A stretch of 64,000 bases of DNA from Paenibacillus sp. 481. GTDB taxonomy: Bacteria; Bacillota; Bacilli; Paenibacillales; Paenibacillaceae. Positions within the stretch are counted from its first letter, which is position 1; each line of letters starts with the position of its first letter. This document shows, one piece after another, positions 42,301-47,427 of the stretch. The notes under the pieces were generated by a model. The model was not told the DNA's origin. It did not search any database and saw only the letters and a program-made list of their open reading frames with translations. The stretch spans positions 5,535,501-5,599,500 of the forward strand of contig NZ_CP075175.1 in NCBI RefSeq assembly GCF_021223605.1. The letters are read 5' to 3'. Both the position numbers and the translations under genes were made by a program.

Positions 42301-45300
42301 TACACGCCTCTGTGACTCCGTAGCTGTTAACAATTCTCATTTGTGAACCAAAACGCGTCACCAAAGTTTGGAAATCCTTAGTCGGACATTGGTCTGATCC
42401 TACGATTAACAGTTCAAGACTACTGATATCCAAGTTCTGCTTAAATACGGTGTCCATTAACGGAATAACGAGTGCTGGCGTCGATTCAAACATTTGGATG
42501 CGGTGCTGTTGAATCAGCTTCACCAACTGCTCTGGATTAATCCGCGTCTCTTCCGGACAGAGTATAAGCTCGCCGCCGAACAGTAACGCACGGGCCATAT
42601 CGCCTGTGAATACATCAAACGAGAAGCTGGCCCATTGCAACCAGCGAACACCTGATTGATTCGCTTGCTGCAATTCATATTCTTGCTTCCAAGCACTTGC
42701 CATCGCGGTCAGTTGGCGATGCTCGATCATAACGCCTTTTGGCTGGCCCGTCGTACCTGACGTATAAATGACGTACGATAAGTGGTCAGGCTGACTGAGC
42801 GCTTCCACATTTGACCCATCTTCGTGATAGGCTGCTTCATCGTCAATAAAGATCCACGTTCCGTCGAACGGCACACGCGCTTGCAAATGCTGCTGCGTAA
42901 GCAGAACTTGTGCCTTTGAATTTTCCAACATATAGACGATACGATCTTCTGGATATTGCGGATCGATTGGCACATAAGCGCCACCCGCTTTCAAAATGGC
43001 GATAATGCCCACGATCATATCGAGCGAGCGCTCTGCCATAATGCCGACCAATTGGTCAGGCTGAACACCATGCACACGCAAAGTACGCGCTAACCGATTC
43101 GCGCGGTCATTCAATTGTTCGTAGGTGAGCTGTTCGCCCGCAAATACGACCGCCGTCTGATTCGGCGTACGCTCTACCTGCTCTTCAAACAGCTGATGAA
43201 CCGTCTTGTCACGCGTGTAGTCCGCTGTTGGATCATTAAATACGTACTGAATTTGTGCAGTTTCTTCTTCCGTTAACATGCTTAATGCAGCCAACTTCGC
43301 CTCTGGCTCGTTCACAATAGCAGCAATGAGTTGATCGAAATGCTCTGCCATTCGTATGACGGTGTCGCGCTTGTATAAAGCAGTTGCAAACTCGAAGCTA
43401 CACTCCAGCCCTTCGCTGCCTTCTGCCACGTCTAAGCTCAGATCAAATTTGGACACGTTGTAGTCAACCGAATACGGTTGCATGTACAGTTCATCAAGCT
43501 GAAAGTCCTTGCTGTCCGTATTTTGCAGCGCAAACATCGTATCGAACAACGGATTACGGCTTAAATCACGTGTAACTTGCAATTTCTCTACCAATTGCTC
43601 AAACGGGTAGTTCTGATGCTCAAACGCCCCTAAAGTCGCTTCCTTCACATCTTCCAAGTAGGCGCGGAACGCTTTTTCTGTCGTCGGATAGTTGCGAATC
43701 GCGAGTGTATTAATGAACATTCCGATGAGCGGCTGCACATCGCTGTGCGTTCTACCTGCAAGCGGCGTACCGACGATAATGTCGTCTTGGCCTGTATATT
43801 TTTGCAGCAAAATCGTATAGGCCGCTAGCAGAACCATATACAATGTCGTACTGCTCTCTGTTGCAAGTCGACGCAGTTGTTCGCTCTTATTCGCATCGAT
43901 AACGAATTTGAACGTATCGCCCGTATAACTTTGTACAGCAGGGCGCGCATAATCCGTCGGCATTTCAAGGATAGGCAGCGTGCCACCAAGTGCCTTGAGC
44001 CAGTATGCTTCGTTGTGCGCCAACTGTTCCTGCTGCGCTTGCGATTGCTGCCATACCGCATAATCTTTATATTGAATACGCAATGGCGCCAAATCTTCGC
44101 GGCTGTAAAGGCGGACAAACTCCTCTACCAAAATACCCATTGAAGTACCATCGGAAATAATATGGTGCATATCAAACATTAAAATATAGCGTTGCGCATC
44201 CCGCTGAACGGCCGTATCTACTTCACCAGTGTTACTCGCTGCCCGATCAGCAGCCTGCTCCGTCAATTCAATCAATCCTACACGTAGCAACGGCGGCTGT
44301 TCCAAATGAAACGTCCGAATAAAGCGGTGCACCTGCTCATCCGCTTCCGTTGCGCTCGCCTGTATATATTCAACCGCGAAGTCTACGTTGCGATAAATGC
44401 GCTGCATAGGCTCGCCGTTCACTAATTCAAAGCCCGTTCGCAGCGTTTCATGGCGTGCGATTAGCGCTTGGAAAGCATACTCGAACCGCTCTTTATCGAT
44501 CTGCCCTTCCAGCTGCATCACACCTGGCATGTTGTAGCTCTGCTCCGCCCCTTCGAGCTGATGCAGCACATACAGACGCTTTTGCGCAGAGGAAACAGGA
44601 TAGTAGTCTTGCTCTTCTACAATGGGAATGGCTTCATAGTGATGCTGCGTAGCACCAGCAAGCTGCTCCGCCATCGCTTCAAGCGTAGCGTATTGGAACA
44701 CCTCACGCAGCGATAAGCTGTAGCCCAGTTCTTTATGCAGCTTACTTACAAGGGTAGAAGCACGCAGAGAATGCCCGCCTATGTCAAAGAAGTTATCTTT
44801 GACGCTAACTTTTTCAAGCCCTAGCACCTCTTGCCAAAGGGTTGCCAGCTGCGTTTCAAGCGGTGTGCGCGGTGCAACATACTCGATACCCGCTTGCGCC
44901 AACTCCTCAGGAGCAGGCAGTGCTTTACGGTCGATCTTGCCGTTCGATGTGAGCGGTAGTTGCTCCAACTGCACAAAGTACGACGGCATCATATAAGCTG
45001 GAAGCTGGTGCGACAATTCGTCGCGCAATTGTGCTGTTGGTACTGTCTGATTTGCAACATAGTACGCACATAGTTGCTTCTCTCCCGTGTGGGTTGCGCT
45101 CACAACGACGATTGCCGCCTGAATTGCCTCTATTTTTAATAAAGAAGCTTCGATTTCACCTAACTCAATCCGGTAGCCTCTAATTTTGACTTGGTCGTCC
45201 ATCCTGCCGACAAACTCGATCGTGCCATCCGGCAGCCATTTCGCTAAATCGCCTGTGCGGTACAACTTCTGTCCTTGCACAAAAGGATGATCGACGAATT

Positions 45301-47239
45301 TTTCTGCTGTAAGATCTGGACGGTTCAAGTATCCCTGTGCCAAACCATCGCCGCCCGCATACAATTCGCCAACTACGCCTATCGGAAGCAGCTGTTGCTC
45401 GTTATCCAGCACGTATACTTGCGTATTGCCGATCGGACGCCCAATCGGAATCGACGAGGTTGCGCCTCGCTCTTCCACATCCGCCATCGTAATGTCGTGG
45501 CAGCACGTAAAGGTCGTATTTTCAGACGGTCCATATCCGTTAATAAGCCTTAATTCACGATAGCGTGCCAACACTTTTTGTGCGTGCGTCTTCGACACAA
45601 CGTCGCCACCGACTAACAACTGCTTGACGCCTTGTAGCTGATCCAACTGATTTTCTACCATCACTTGAAACAGTCCTGCGGTGAGCCACAACACAGTAAC
45701 ACCATGCTGTTGAATCGCACTCGCCCATTCCGCCAACGATAAATTGCCAGGCGGCAAAATAACTAAAGTCGCGCCATTGAGCAAACTTCCCCAAATCTCA
45801 AATGTCGCCGCATCGAATGAAATTGTCGAACCTTGCAAAAACACGTCCTGCTCGCAAATATTGACATAGGTTGGTGAAGTGACGAGTCGCACAACGCCAC
45901 GGTGCGGCACACAAACGCCTTTCGGCGTACCTGTCGACCCCGAAGTGTAGACGATGTATGCTCCTTCATCGCCTGTCATCTCCTGCGTGTGAGTTCCGCT
46001 AGTCATTGGCGCTACTGATTCTGGGCCATCCGCACTTAGATTAGTATCAAATGTAGCTTCACTTGCCGAAGCATCATTCAAAATAAGGTATGTTAAATGT
46101 TGTCCCGAGCTCTCATTCAGTTGTAACTCCAATTGCTGCTGCAAATGCGCCTGTGTTAACAACACGTTAACTTTTGTGTCTTCAAGCATAGCCGTTATTC
46201 GTGCTTGCGGGTAAGACGGATCAATCGGGACATACACCCCGCCCGCTTTAACAATGGCCAACAGACCAATTACCATTTCAAAGGATCGTTCTACACAAAT
46301 ACCTACCAGCGATCCCAGTCCAACACCTTGCTCATTCAACCGAACGGCTAACCGATTTGCCGCCCTATTCAACTGCGCATACGTCAGCTGCTTGTCCTCG
46401 AACACAACGGCCACCGCATCCGGTGTTCGCTCTGTTTGTTCTTCGAACAGTTGATGAATCGTCTTCTCACGCGGATACGGAATCGACGTGTCGTTAAATT
46501 GATGCAGCAGTTGATGCTGTTCTGATTCAGATAATATGTTCATACGACCAAGCTCAAGCTCTGGCTGGAACAACATCACCGCGAACAGTTGATTCAAATG
46601 ATTAACGAATTGGGCAATCAATCGGTTGTCATAGCGATTAGCGTCAAAAGATACGCGGATACCGATTTCCTGCGACGGCTTGCATTCGAACTGCAAGTGA
46701 AGCTCAGTCGCCACGCTTTGACCCATGTCAACCGTATGTAAATTGGAAAGTGATACGATGGTATTCACAACTGGAACCCCGTTTACATGCTGTAACTGGA
46801 GCCGCTCTGTCATTTTGCGAAACGGGATGTTCTGATGGCTTATCGTTTCTGTCAGTGAAGTTTTTAGTGCTGTTAATAACGTTTTGAAGGAGTCGTTAGC
46901 GTTGATGTTATGGCTGAGAAGTACGACATTGTTGATCGGCCGCCGCGTTTCTGTCGGCTTTCTTACGATCGGCATCCCGACCATAATCGTCTGTTCACTC
47001 GTATATTTATGAAGCATGCATTGCACGCCTGTTAACAAAATCATATAAGTCGCTAAATGGGAACCTTTAGCCAATTGTGTAATGCGATTTGACACGTCCG
47101 CAGTCAAGGTGTCTACTAGCGAATCCATGTGTACTGGAGCGTCAGTTGATGCGTAACGATAAGGCAGCACTGTAGGCAGCTGATCAGCATCAAACTGTTC
47201 GTTCCAAAATGCGGTTTCTTTTTCAAATGCCAATTTCAT
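27395..47239 (-). CDS. pbtB: Nonribosomal peptide synthetase, second subunit (modules 6-10), PbtB-like
   Basis: 6614 residues from the ATG at 47239, which follows AGAGGGGAG and gives MKLAFEKE, matching the MKSMFEQE start of the next subunit; longer in-frame starts (TTG 47347, ATG 47311) lack support. Order: half C (1-245), A6-T6 (Ser824), C7-A7-T7 (Ser1926)-E7, C8-A8-T8 (Ser3490)-E8, C9-A9-T9 (Ser5048), C10-A10-T10 (Ser6117), then a complete terminal C (about 6168-6605) and tail LDTIEFSF. T domains before epimerases read LGGDS and the rest GGHS. C domains after epimerases are the D-acceptor type (TPMQKGMWFH; SSHHILMDGW). Predicted residues: Val, D-Orn, D-Ser, Val, Pro. Every complete C and E centre is intact. 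Confidence 0.85.
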   Translation of the reverse strand: MKLAFEKETAFWNEQFDADQLPTVLPYRYASTDAPVHMDSLVDTLTADVSNRITQLAKGSHLATYMILLTGVQCMLHKYTSEQTIMVGMPIVRKPTETRRPINNVVLLSHNINANDSFKTLLTALKTSLTETISHQNIPFRKMTERLQLQHVNGVPVVNTIVSLSNLHTVDMGQSVATELHLQFECKPSQEIGIRVSFDANRYDNRLIAQFVNHLNQLFAVMLFQPELELGRMNILSESEQHQLLHQFNDTSIPYPREKTIHQLFEEQTERTPDAVAVVFEDKQLTYAQLNRAANRLAVRLNEQGVGLGSLVGICVERSFEMVIGLLAIVKAGGVYVPIDPSYPQARITAMLEDTKVNVLLTQAHLQQQLELQLNESSGQHLTYLILNDASASEATFDTNLSADGPESVAPMTSGTHTQEMTGDEGAYIVYTSGSTGTPKGVCVPHRGVVRLVTSPTYVNICEQDVFLQGSTISFDAATFEIWGSLLNGATLVILPPGNLSLAEWASAIQQHGVTVLWLTAGLFQVMVENQLDQLQGVKQLLVGGDVVSKTHAQKVLARYRELRLINGYGPSENTTFTCCHDITMADVEERGATSSIPIGRPIGNTQVYVLDNEQQLLPIGVVGELYAGGDGLAQGYLNRPDLTAEKFVDHPFVQGQKLYRTGDLAKWLPDGTIEFVGRMDDQVKIRGYRIELGEIEASLLKIEAIQAAIVVVSATHTGEKQLCAYYVANQTVPTAQLRDELSHQLPAYMMPSYFVQLEQLPLTSNGKIDRKALPAPEELAQAGIEYVAPRTPLETQLATLWQEVLGLEKVSVKDNFFDIGGHSLRASTLVSKLHKELGYSLSLREVFQYATLEAMAEQLAGATQHHYEAIPIVEEQDYYPVSSAQKRLYVLHQLEGAEQSYNMPGVMQLEGQIDKERFEYAFQALIARHETLRTGFELVNGEPMQRIYRNVDFAVEYIQASATEADEQVHRFIRTFHLEQPPLLRVGLIELTEQAADRAASNTGEVDTAVQRDAQRYILMFDMHHIISDGTSMGILVEEFVRLYSREDLAPLRIQYKDYAVWQQSQAQQEQLAHNEAYWLKALGGTLPILEMPTDYARPAVQSYTGDTFKFVIDANKSEQLRRLATESSTTLYMVLLAAYTILLQKYTGQDDIIVGTPLAGRTHSDVQPLIGMFINTLAIRNYPTTEKAFRAYLEDVKEATLGAFEHQNYPFEQLVEKLQVTRDLSRNPLFDTMFALQNTDSKDFQLDELYMQPYSVDYNVSKFDLSLDVAEGSEGLECSFEFATALYKRDTVIRMAEHFDQLIAAIVNEPEAKLAALSMLTEEETAQIQYVFNDPTADYTRDKTVHQLFEEQVERTPNQTAVVFAGEQLTYEQLNDRANRLARTLRVHGVQPDQLVGIMAERSLDMIVGIIAILKAGGAYVPIDPQYPEDRIVYMLENSKAQVLLTQQHLQARVPFDGTWIFIDDEAAYHEDGSNVEALSQPDHLSYVIYTSGTTGQPKGVMIEHRQLTAMASAWKQEYELQQANQSGVRWLQWASFSFDVFTGDMARALLFGGELILCPEETRINPEQLVKLIQQHRIQMFESTPALVIPLMDTVFKQNLDISSLELLIVGSDQCPTKDFQTLVTRFGSQMRIVNSYGVTEACIDASYFELSATERDSLGTGTGVGAGAGNGSATGSGNANATGTESANHVQPLRSLPIGKPLPAVTMYVLDEHFKFQPIGIAGELFIGGAAVGRGYWLQPELTADKFVDNPFVPGERMYRTGDLAKWLPDGNIEFLGRIDHQVKIRGNRIEIGEVETQLLKVAAVREAVVVAREHAGLKVLCAYYTADNELTVNELREAMAQQLPGYMIPSYFIQLEKLPLTPNGKVDRKGLPAPEGSVHTGTAYVAPRTEVEKLVADVWQAVLGGERIGVMDHFFELGGDSIKSIQVSSRLHQAGYKLEIRDLFKYPTVAQLSLHIQPVARIADQGAVHGSVPLSPIQHWFFAQQFADPHHYNQSVMLYRKEGFAVTAMHSVLQKMVEHHDALRIVFQATEQGVTGWNRSVTEGELYGLEVVDLRGVAEAECGPAVAARANDIQRSMQLQTGPLVKVGLFQCADGDHLLLVIHHGVVDGVSWRILLEDIAAGYEQALNGADIRLPLKTDAYRTWSEQLAAYTQSAAMEQERAYWQGIAQVASDHVQPLPKDEQVAHSLQLHSDSVIVQWNEQETEQLLKQVHRAYNTEMDDILLTALGMAVQQWSGNEHVLVNLESHGRESIMADIDISRTVGWFTSEYPVLLDVASGQDLSYRIKKVKEDLRQIPSKGVGYGVYRYLTPHVNDADPEQVGNGARAVTPEISFNYLGQFDQDLQQNELDVSPYSSGSDLSEQQHRQYTLDINGMISDGSLTLDLSYSTQEYRKETIEQLAQYLQQSLQDIIAHCTAKSRPELTPSDVLLKGLSVAELNRIAEQTRHLGELENMYMLTPMQKGMWFHSTMDRQSGAYFEQTRFTIVGEFNVELFANSLNMLAKRHAVLRTNFYSDWKEELIQIVYRDKPLGFMYQDLQTLTQDEQQLHLANLVQEDRARGFDLEQDALMRVAVIRTEAERYHVLWSSHHILMDGWCMPQLIKELFETYAEWVAAQAQGSQGQLPNATDRSFVPTYSQYIEWLDRQDEQAAADYWGSYLAGYDQQTVLPQAKTQQKTEEYAIGQVICELGNSLSGQLSRVAKQHQVTLNTLMQAVWGIMLQKYNGTDDVVFGGVVSGRPAEIPGIEEMVGLFINTIPIRVATTAEASFADVMGKLQEQALESGRYDYYPLYSVQALTSQKQQLLNHIMVFENYPMEEQIEQAGGNDSGELAIADVTVAEQTNFDFNLMVVPGDNIVIRFDFNTHVFERASIERLKGHLIHVLEQVVANPHKTVGQLALITAEETVELLDVFNDTAVPYPHTKTIHRMFEEQVERTPHAVAVTYDNQQLTYTQLNERANRLARTLRAAHVEPNQLVAITVERSLEMMVGIMAILKAGGAYVPIDPNFPGERIRFILEDSEAKVLLTQGHLLESIQQHVLMDEQPFAGRIVNLDDHTVYDADGSNIESVNDAKDAAYVIYTSGTTGKPKGVLVEHHSVINRLIWMHKSYPIDEHDTIMQKTAITFDVSVWELFWWAFVGSKVCLLPVGGEKNPAVIADTIAEQRITTMHFVPSMLHAFLEYVETQATPELQVQLQTKLSSLRQVFASGEALTLSQVERFQRLVAPVSGARLINLYGPTEATVDVSYFNCEPGQVYTSVPIGKPIDNTQLYIVSRHNQLQPIGVAGELCIAGVGLARGYVNRPELTAEKFVTIPFSGPFAASERMYRTGDLARWMPDGNIEYLGRFDHQVKIRGYRIELGEIEAQLLKVSTVRDSVVVARDDDSGQKVLCAYFVADSELTVNQLREELAQDLPSYMIPSYFVQLEQLPLSANGKIDRKALPAPEGSMHSDTEYVAPRTEVEATLAAVWQAVLGVQRVGVRDHFFELGGDSIKSIQIASRLHQAGYKLEIRDLFKYPTIAQLSPHLQPAGKIADQGEVAGEVALTPIQHWYFEQQFTDAHYFNQSVMLFRPDRFDETALRQTVQSIVVHHDALRTVFRQTEQGTYTAWNRGVEDGSLYSLEVVDLKGTEATACEQAIEHKANELQSQFDLQAGPLVRVGLFQCADGDHLLIIVHHGVIDGISWRILLEDLADGYEQALRGKDIRLPLKTDAYQLWAEQLTKYAHSPAMEQEQAYWQRIAQLETKPLPKDKLSELSAAEFTGGADQDSVNTASLQRDSESVVVQCSKEETEQLLKQVHRAYNTEMDDILLTALGLAVQQWSGHERILVHLEGHGRESILPNVDITRTIGWFTSLYPVILEMERDNSLSYQIKKTKEDLRQIPNKGIGYGIFRYLSQVDQAYADVACSVDGQAVRHEPEIRFNYLGQFDQDLQNNELAVSPFSSGSDVSDNQQLPYILDINGMIAEGSLSLDLSYSGKQYRRETMEELAGLFLANLQDIIAHCTTKERPEATPSDVLLAGLSVEELEQIADQTQHIGEIENMYTLTPMQKGMWFHSALDRHTGAYFEQTRFMLQGVLDVDLFVKSLQELAKSHAILRTNFYSGWKEELLQIVYRNKSIGFAFEDVRHLAGAESSAYVDELIQADKDRGFDLERDALMRVTVVRLEDASYQVIWSSHHILMDGWCLPQLTQQLFAAYSAFVQQEQPDQSLVPSYSEYIEWLGKQDEQAAAAYWSGYLADYDQQTVLPLGKAQGKSDSYVAEHVVCDLSKSLSGRLSRVAKQHQVTLNTLLQAAWGIILQKYNGTSDAVFGSVVSGRPAEIGGIEEMIGLFINTIPVRVACTAETSFADVMEQLQEQALESGKYDYYPLYEIQARSAQKQDLLNHIMVFENYPMEAQIEQAGAGAGDGDGSELMIADVIVAEQTNYDFNLIIIPGEELIIRFDYNGQQYERASLERLAAHVVNVLEQIVSNPRIAVGELELATAVEQEQMVHAFNDTVVPYPREKTIHQLFEEQVARTPDAVAVKFASEQLTYAQLNDAANKLASSLQQTGVGVGSLVGICAERSLEMITGLLAILKAGGAYVPIDPSYPQERIVAMLEDTQVKVLLTQQHLQADLQSYVQSLAGVQVVLLDAAAQDDVIGEMSSRASVPQMNGDDLAYIVYTSGSTGVPKGVCVTHRGVVRLVKSTNYVDIREQDVCLQGSTISFDAATFEIWGSLLNGAALTILPSGNVSLAEWADTIQQHGVTILWLTAGLFQVMVEHQLQGLQGVKQLLVGGDVVSKWHAKKVLEQFSGIRLINGYGPTENTTFTCCHDIKVEDLAAAAIPIGRPINNTQVYVLDGAKKPLPIGVVGELYTGGDGLARGYLNRPDLTAEKFVDHPFKQGERLYRTGDLARWLPDGSIDYVGRIDDQVKIRGYRIELGEVETHLLNVEAVQEALVVARSSATGDKQLCAYYVADRLLSASELRSSLAQELPAYMLPSYYVQLETMPLTPNGKVDRRALPAPEEHVQTGADYVAPRTPLEQQLARIWQAVLGLDQDQVGVHDNFFELGGHSLRATTLVSKLHKEENINLSLRDVFRYPTLEAMAQHIEAAAADGTEQTEYVSIPLVEERDVYPVSSAQKRMYILQQLDGAAESYNMPGVVMLEGPLDRARFEAAFRGLIERHETLRTGFELVNGEPVQRVHMHVPFAVQYIQASEISEANEVSDASQASKADQASADSEEATAETIRQFVRAFQLDQPPLLRVGLVELAPERHMLMFDMHHIVSDGTSMGILVNEFVHLYGGEQLEPLRIQYKDFAVWQQSDAQKIQLQAQEAYWLNALGGQLPILEMPTDYVRPAVQSFEGSFIQFVLNAEKSEALRRIAADSGATVYMVLLAAYTALLHKYTGQEDIIVGTPIAGRTHENVQPLIGMFVNTLAIRSYPAGHKSFQAYLEEVKETTLGAYENQNYPFEELVDNVQVTRDMSRNPVFDTMFILQNTEQGDMSIDGLHFKNVASEHTVSKFDMTFQVAEEDAEMICSIEYATGLYKQATIERMAGHFEQLVDAIIADQHISLATLHLLTAQEQVQIRDQFNATAAPYAREQTIHELFEAQVERTPDTTAVWFGAEQLTYAQLNAKANQLAAVLRSKGVTAEQPVGIMIERSIELVVAVLAVLKSSGTFVPIDPEYPDTRIRYMLDSSGAKLVLTEPQWFSVIPDEVDKVDIHQASLFTGASANVPNWNDPSHLLYIIYTSGTTGNPKGVMLEHRNMVNLLQFQFAGTSIPFPASILQYASNSFDVCYQEMFSALLYGGCLHMINNEVRKDPQQLFACIKQHHIEVLYLPVAFLKFIFTEADWVEQFPSCVRHIITAGEQLVVTPQAEQCLQRLQISLHNHYGPSETHVVTTFTMKPDEIVAGLPPIGKPIANTSLYIVDDNFQMQPIGVSGELYVAGDCVGRGYWGRPDLTAEKFVDNPFVPGERMYKTGDLARWLHDGNVEYVGRIDHQVKIRGFRIELGEVESQLLKLEAVQEAVVIARDDEAGQKQLCAYFVAERSLSASELRGALARELPGYMIPAYYVQLERIPLTPNGKVDRNALPQPEGNVMTGAEFVAPRTAVEAQLAQIWQDVLGLPNVGVKDNFFDLGGHSLRATTLVSKLYKGMNINLPLRDVFRFPTIEEMATAIAGMEQQHYTAIPLAAQQDNYVLSSAQKRLYMLNELDGAELSYNMPVVMNLNGALDRERFEAAFRALIARHEALRTGFHLVDGEPMQHIYASVPFTVEYSQASAEAAEEIVQRFVRPFQLEQAPLLRVGLIELAGEHERYILMFDMHHIISDGASISILVEEFGRLYAGETLAPLQIQYKDYAEWQQSNVLGEQMNRQEAYWLQQMAGQLPVVDLPTDYDRPEVRSFDGALLEFEVDAVTTERLNQLASKQESTLYMVLLSAYTVLLSKYSGQEDIIVGTPVAGRAHADVEPLIGMFVNTLAIRNYPAGDKSYLSYLAEVKETTLGAFEHQDYPFEELVERLQVKRDASRNPVFDTMFVLQNIEDRAVQFDELTLSPYVSDHEIDAKFDLTLFVSEDDGAIKGGMQYCTKLFKPAMILKMQKDFLLVLSQICDNSELQLSQLKFNEHTASAPNNLDTIEFSF
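27440..28735 (-). other. Terminal condensation domain of PbtB-like subunit (for residue 10 -> 11)
   Basis: A full L-to-L condensation domain (VLSSAQKRLYMLNEL; MHHIISDGASISIL) follows T10 and is not followed by an A domain. Its acceptor carrier must be T11 on the next polypeptide. The tail ends LDTIEFSF. Confidence 0.85.
28770..31925 (-). other. NRPS module 10 (C-A-T), predicted L-Pro
   Basis: L-to-L C domain (MHHIVSDGTSMG near 31440-31474). Specificity positions: D235 V236 Q239 Y278 I299 A301 H322 V330 V331, which match the Pro code DVQ(L/F/Y)IAHVVK. T domain Ser codon at 28889-28891. The C domain contains a tripeptide repeat insertion (31594-31674). Confidence 0.85.
31594..31674. repeat. 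9-bp tandem repeat inserted in condensation domain 10
   Basis: About nine degenerate 9-base units encode tripeptides [E/D/Q/K]-[A/V/I]-[S/N/D], such as EIS, EAN, EVS, DAS, QAS, KAD. Other C domains in the cluster lack this stretch at the same position. Confidence 0.75.
31970..35130 (-). other. NRPS module 9 (C-A-T), predicted L-Val
   Basis: The C domain is the D-acceptor type (YTLTPMQKGMWFH; SSHHILMDGWCLP), consistent with the preceding epimerase. Specificity positions: D235 A236 F239 W278 L299 G301 G322 T330 F331, the Val code DAFWLGGTFK and identical to module 6. T domain Ser codon at 32096-32098. Confidence 0.8.
35140..39870 (-). other. NRPS module 8 (C-A-T-E), predicted D-Ser
   Basis: D-acceptor C domain (YMLTPMQKGMWFH). 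Specificity positions: D235 V236 W239 H278 F299 S301 L322 V330 D331, close to the Ser code DVWHLSLIDK. The T domain reads LGGDSIKSIQIAS. The epimerase has TPIQHWYF, HHGVIDGISWR and FNYLGQFDQDL. Its neighbour module 7 also epimerises, giving two consecutive D residues. Confidence 0.85.
39890..44610 (-). other. NRPS module 7 (C-A-T-E), predicted D-Orn
   Basis: L-to-L C domain with a 20-residue insertion before MHHIISDG. Specificity positions: D235 V236 G239 E278 I299 G301 S322 I330 D331, the Orn code DVGEIGSIDK and identical to module 4. Lys is possible if selectivity is relaxed, as I recall Lys at this place in paenibacterin. The epimerase has HHGVVDGVSWR. A Gly/Ala/Thr/Asn dipeptide repeat sits in the A domain (42172-42253). 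Confidence 0.8.
42172..42253. repeat. 6-bp tandem repeat coding Gly-x dipeptides in adenylation domain 7
   Basis: About fourteen hexamers of the form GGAACT / GGAGCT / GGAAAT encode GT, GV, GA, GN and GS dipeptides. The insertion adds roughly 30 residues, after the A5 region, that the sister Orn domain of module 4 lacks. Confidence 0.8.
44640..46498 (-). other. NRPS module 6 (A-T), predicted L-Val
   Basis: No full C domain precedes it on this polypeptide. Specificity positions are identical to module 9 (D A F W L G G T F), the Val code. T domain Ser codon at 44768-44770. A Ser/Thr-rich insertion (about DASASEATFDTNLSADGP) separates two A subdomain motifs. Confidence 0.8.
46499..47239 (-). 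other. Half condensation domain at the N-terminus of PbtB-like subunit
   Basis: About 247 residues match the acceptor lobe of a condensation domain, starting at ETAFWNEQFDADQLPTVLPY. HHxxxDG and the whole first lobe are missing. INNVVLLSH replaces IGMFVNTLA and the RDLSRNPLFD block is replaced by QHVNGVPVVN. The similarity to the half domain of the next subunit (MK--FE-E--YW-E-FD----TVLPY) shows that the two share an origin or a function. Confidence 0.8.
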
Positions 47240-47285
47240 CGTCTCCCCTCTCGATCGGGCAAAGCCACTTTCAGCTAGTTGAGAC

Positions 47286-47346
47286 TGTGCTGCTGTGTGT
47301 TTGAACGTCATCTCGCGTATCTCGATGTCATTGCCACAGCAGCACA
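47286..47346 (-). promoter_or_regulatory. 12-bp inverted repeat in the gap between pbtA-like and pbtB-like genes
   Basis: TGTGCTGCTGTG (47286-47297) and CACAGCAGCACA (47335-47346) pair perfectly around a 37-base loop. It lies in the leader of the second NRPS gene, about 50 bases before its ribosome-binding site. No U-tract follows. Confidence 0.5.
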
Positions 47347-47395
47347 ACCCTCACCTAGAAAAATCTAGTCAACCATCGTGTGCAATAGATATAAA

Positions 47396-47427
47396 TTAGT
47401 AAGTTAGTAAATTAGCAAGCTAGTCCC
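47396..47427. repeat. 8-bp degenerate tandem repeat after pbtA-like stop codon
   Basis: TTAGTAAG, TTAGTAAA, TTAGCAAG and CTAGTCCC follow one another directly, just past the stop codon of the first NRPS gene (minus strand). The period equals that of the perfect array at 15104-15183. Confidence 0.6.

Noticed and set aside
47240-47347. N-terminal 36-residue extension of the second NRPS subunit from a TTG start
   Set aside because: The extension is Cys-rich and unlike the start of the sister subunit, it contains one arm of an inverted repeat, and the ATG at 47239 has a ribosome site and matches the sister N-terminus.
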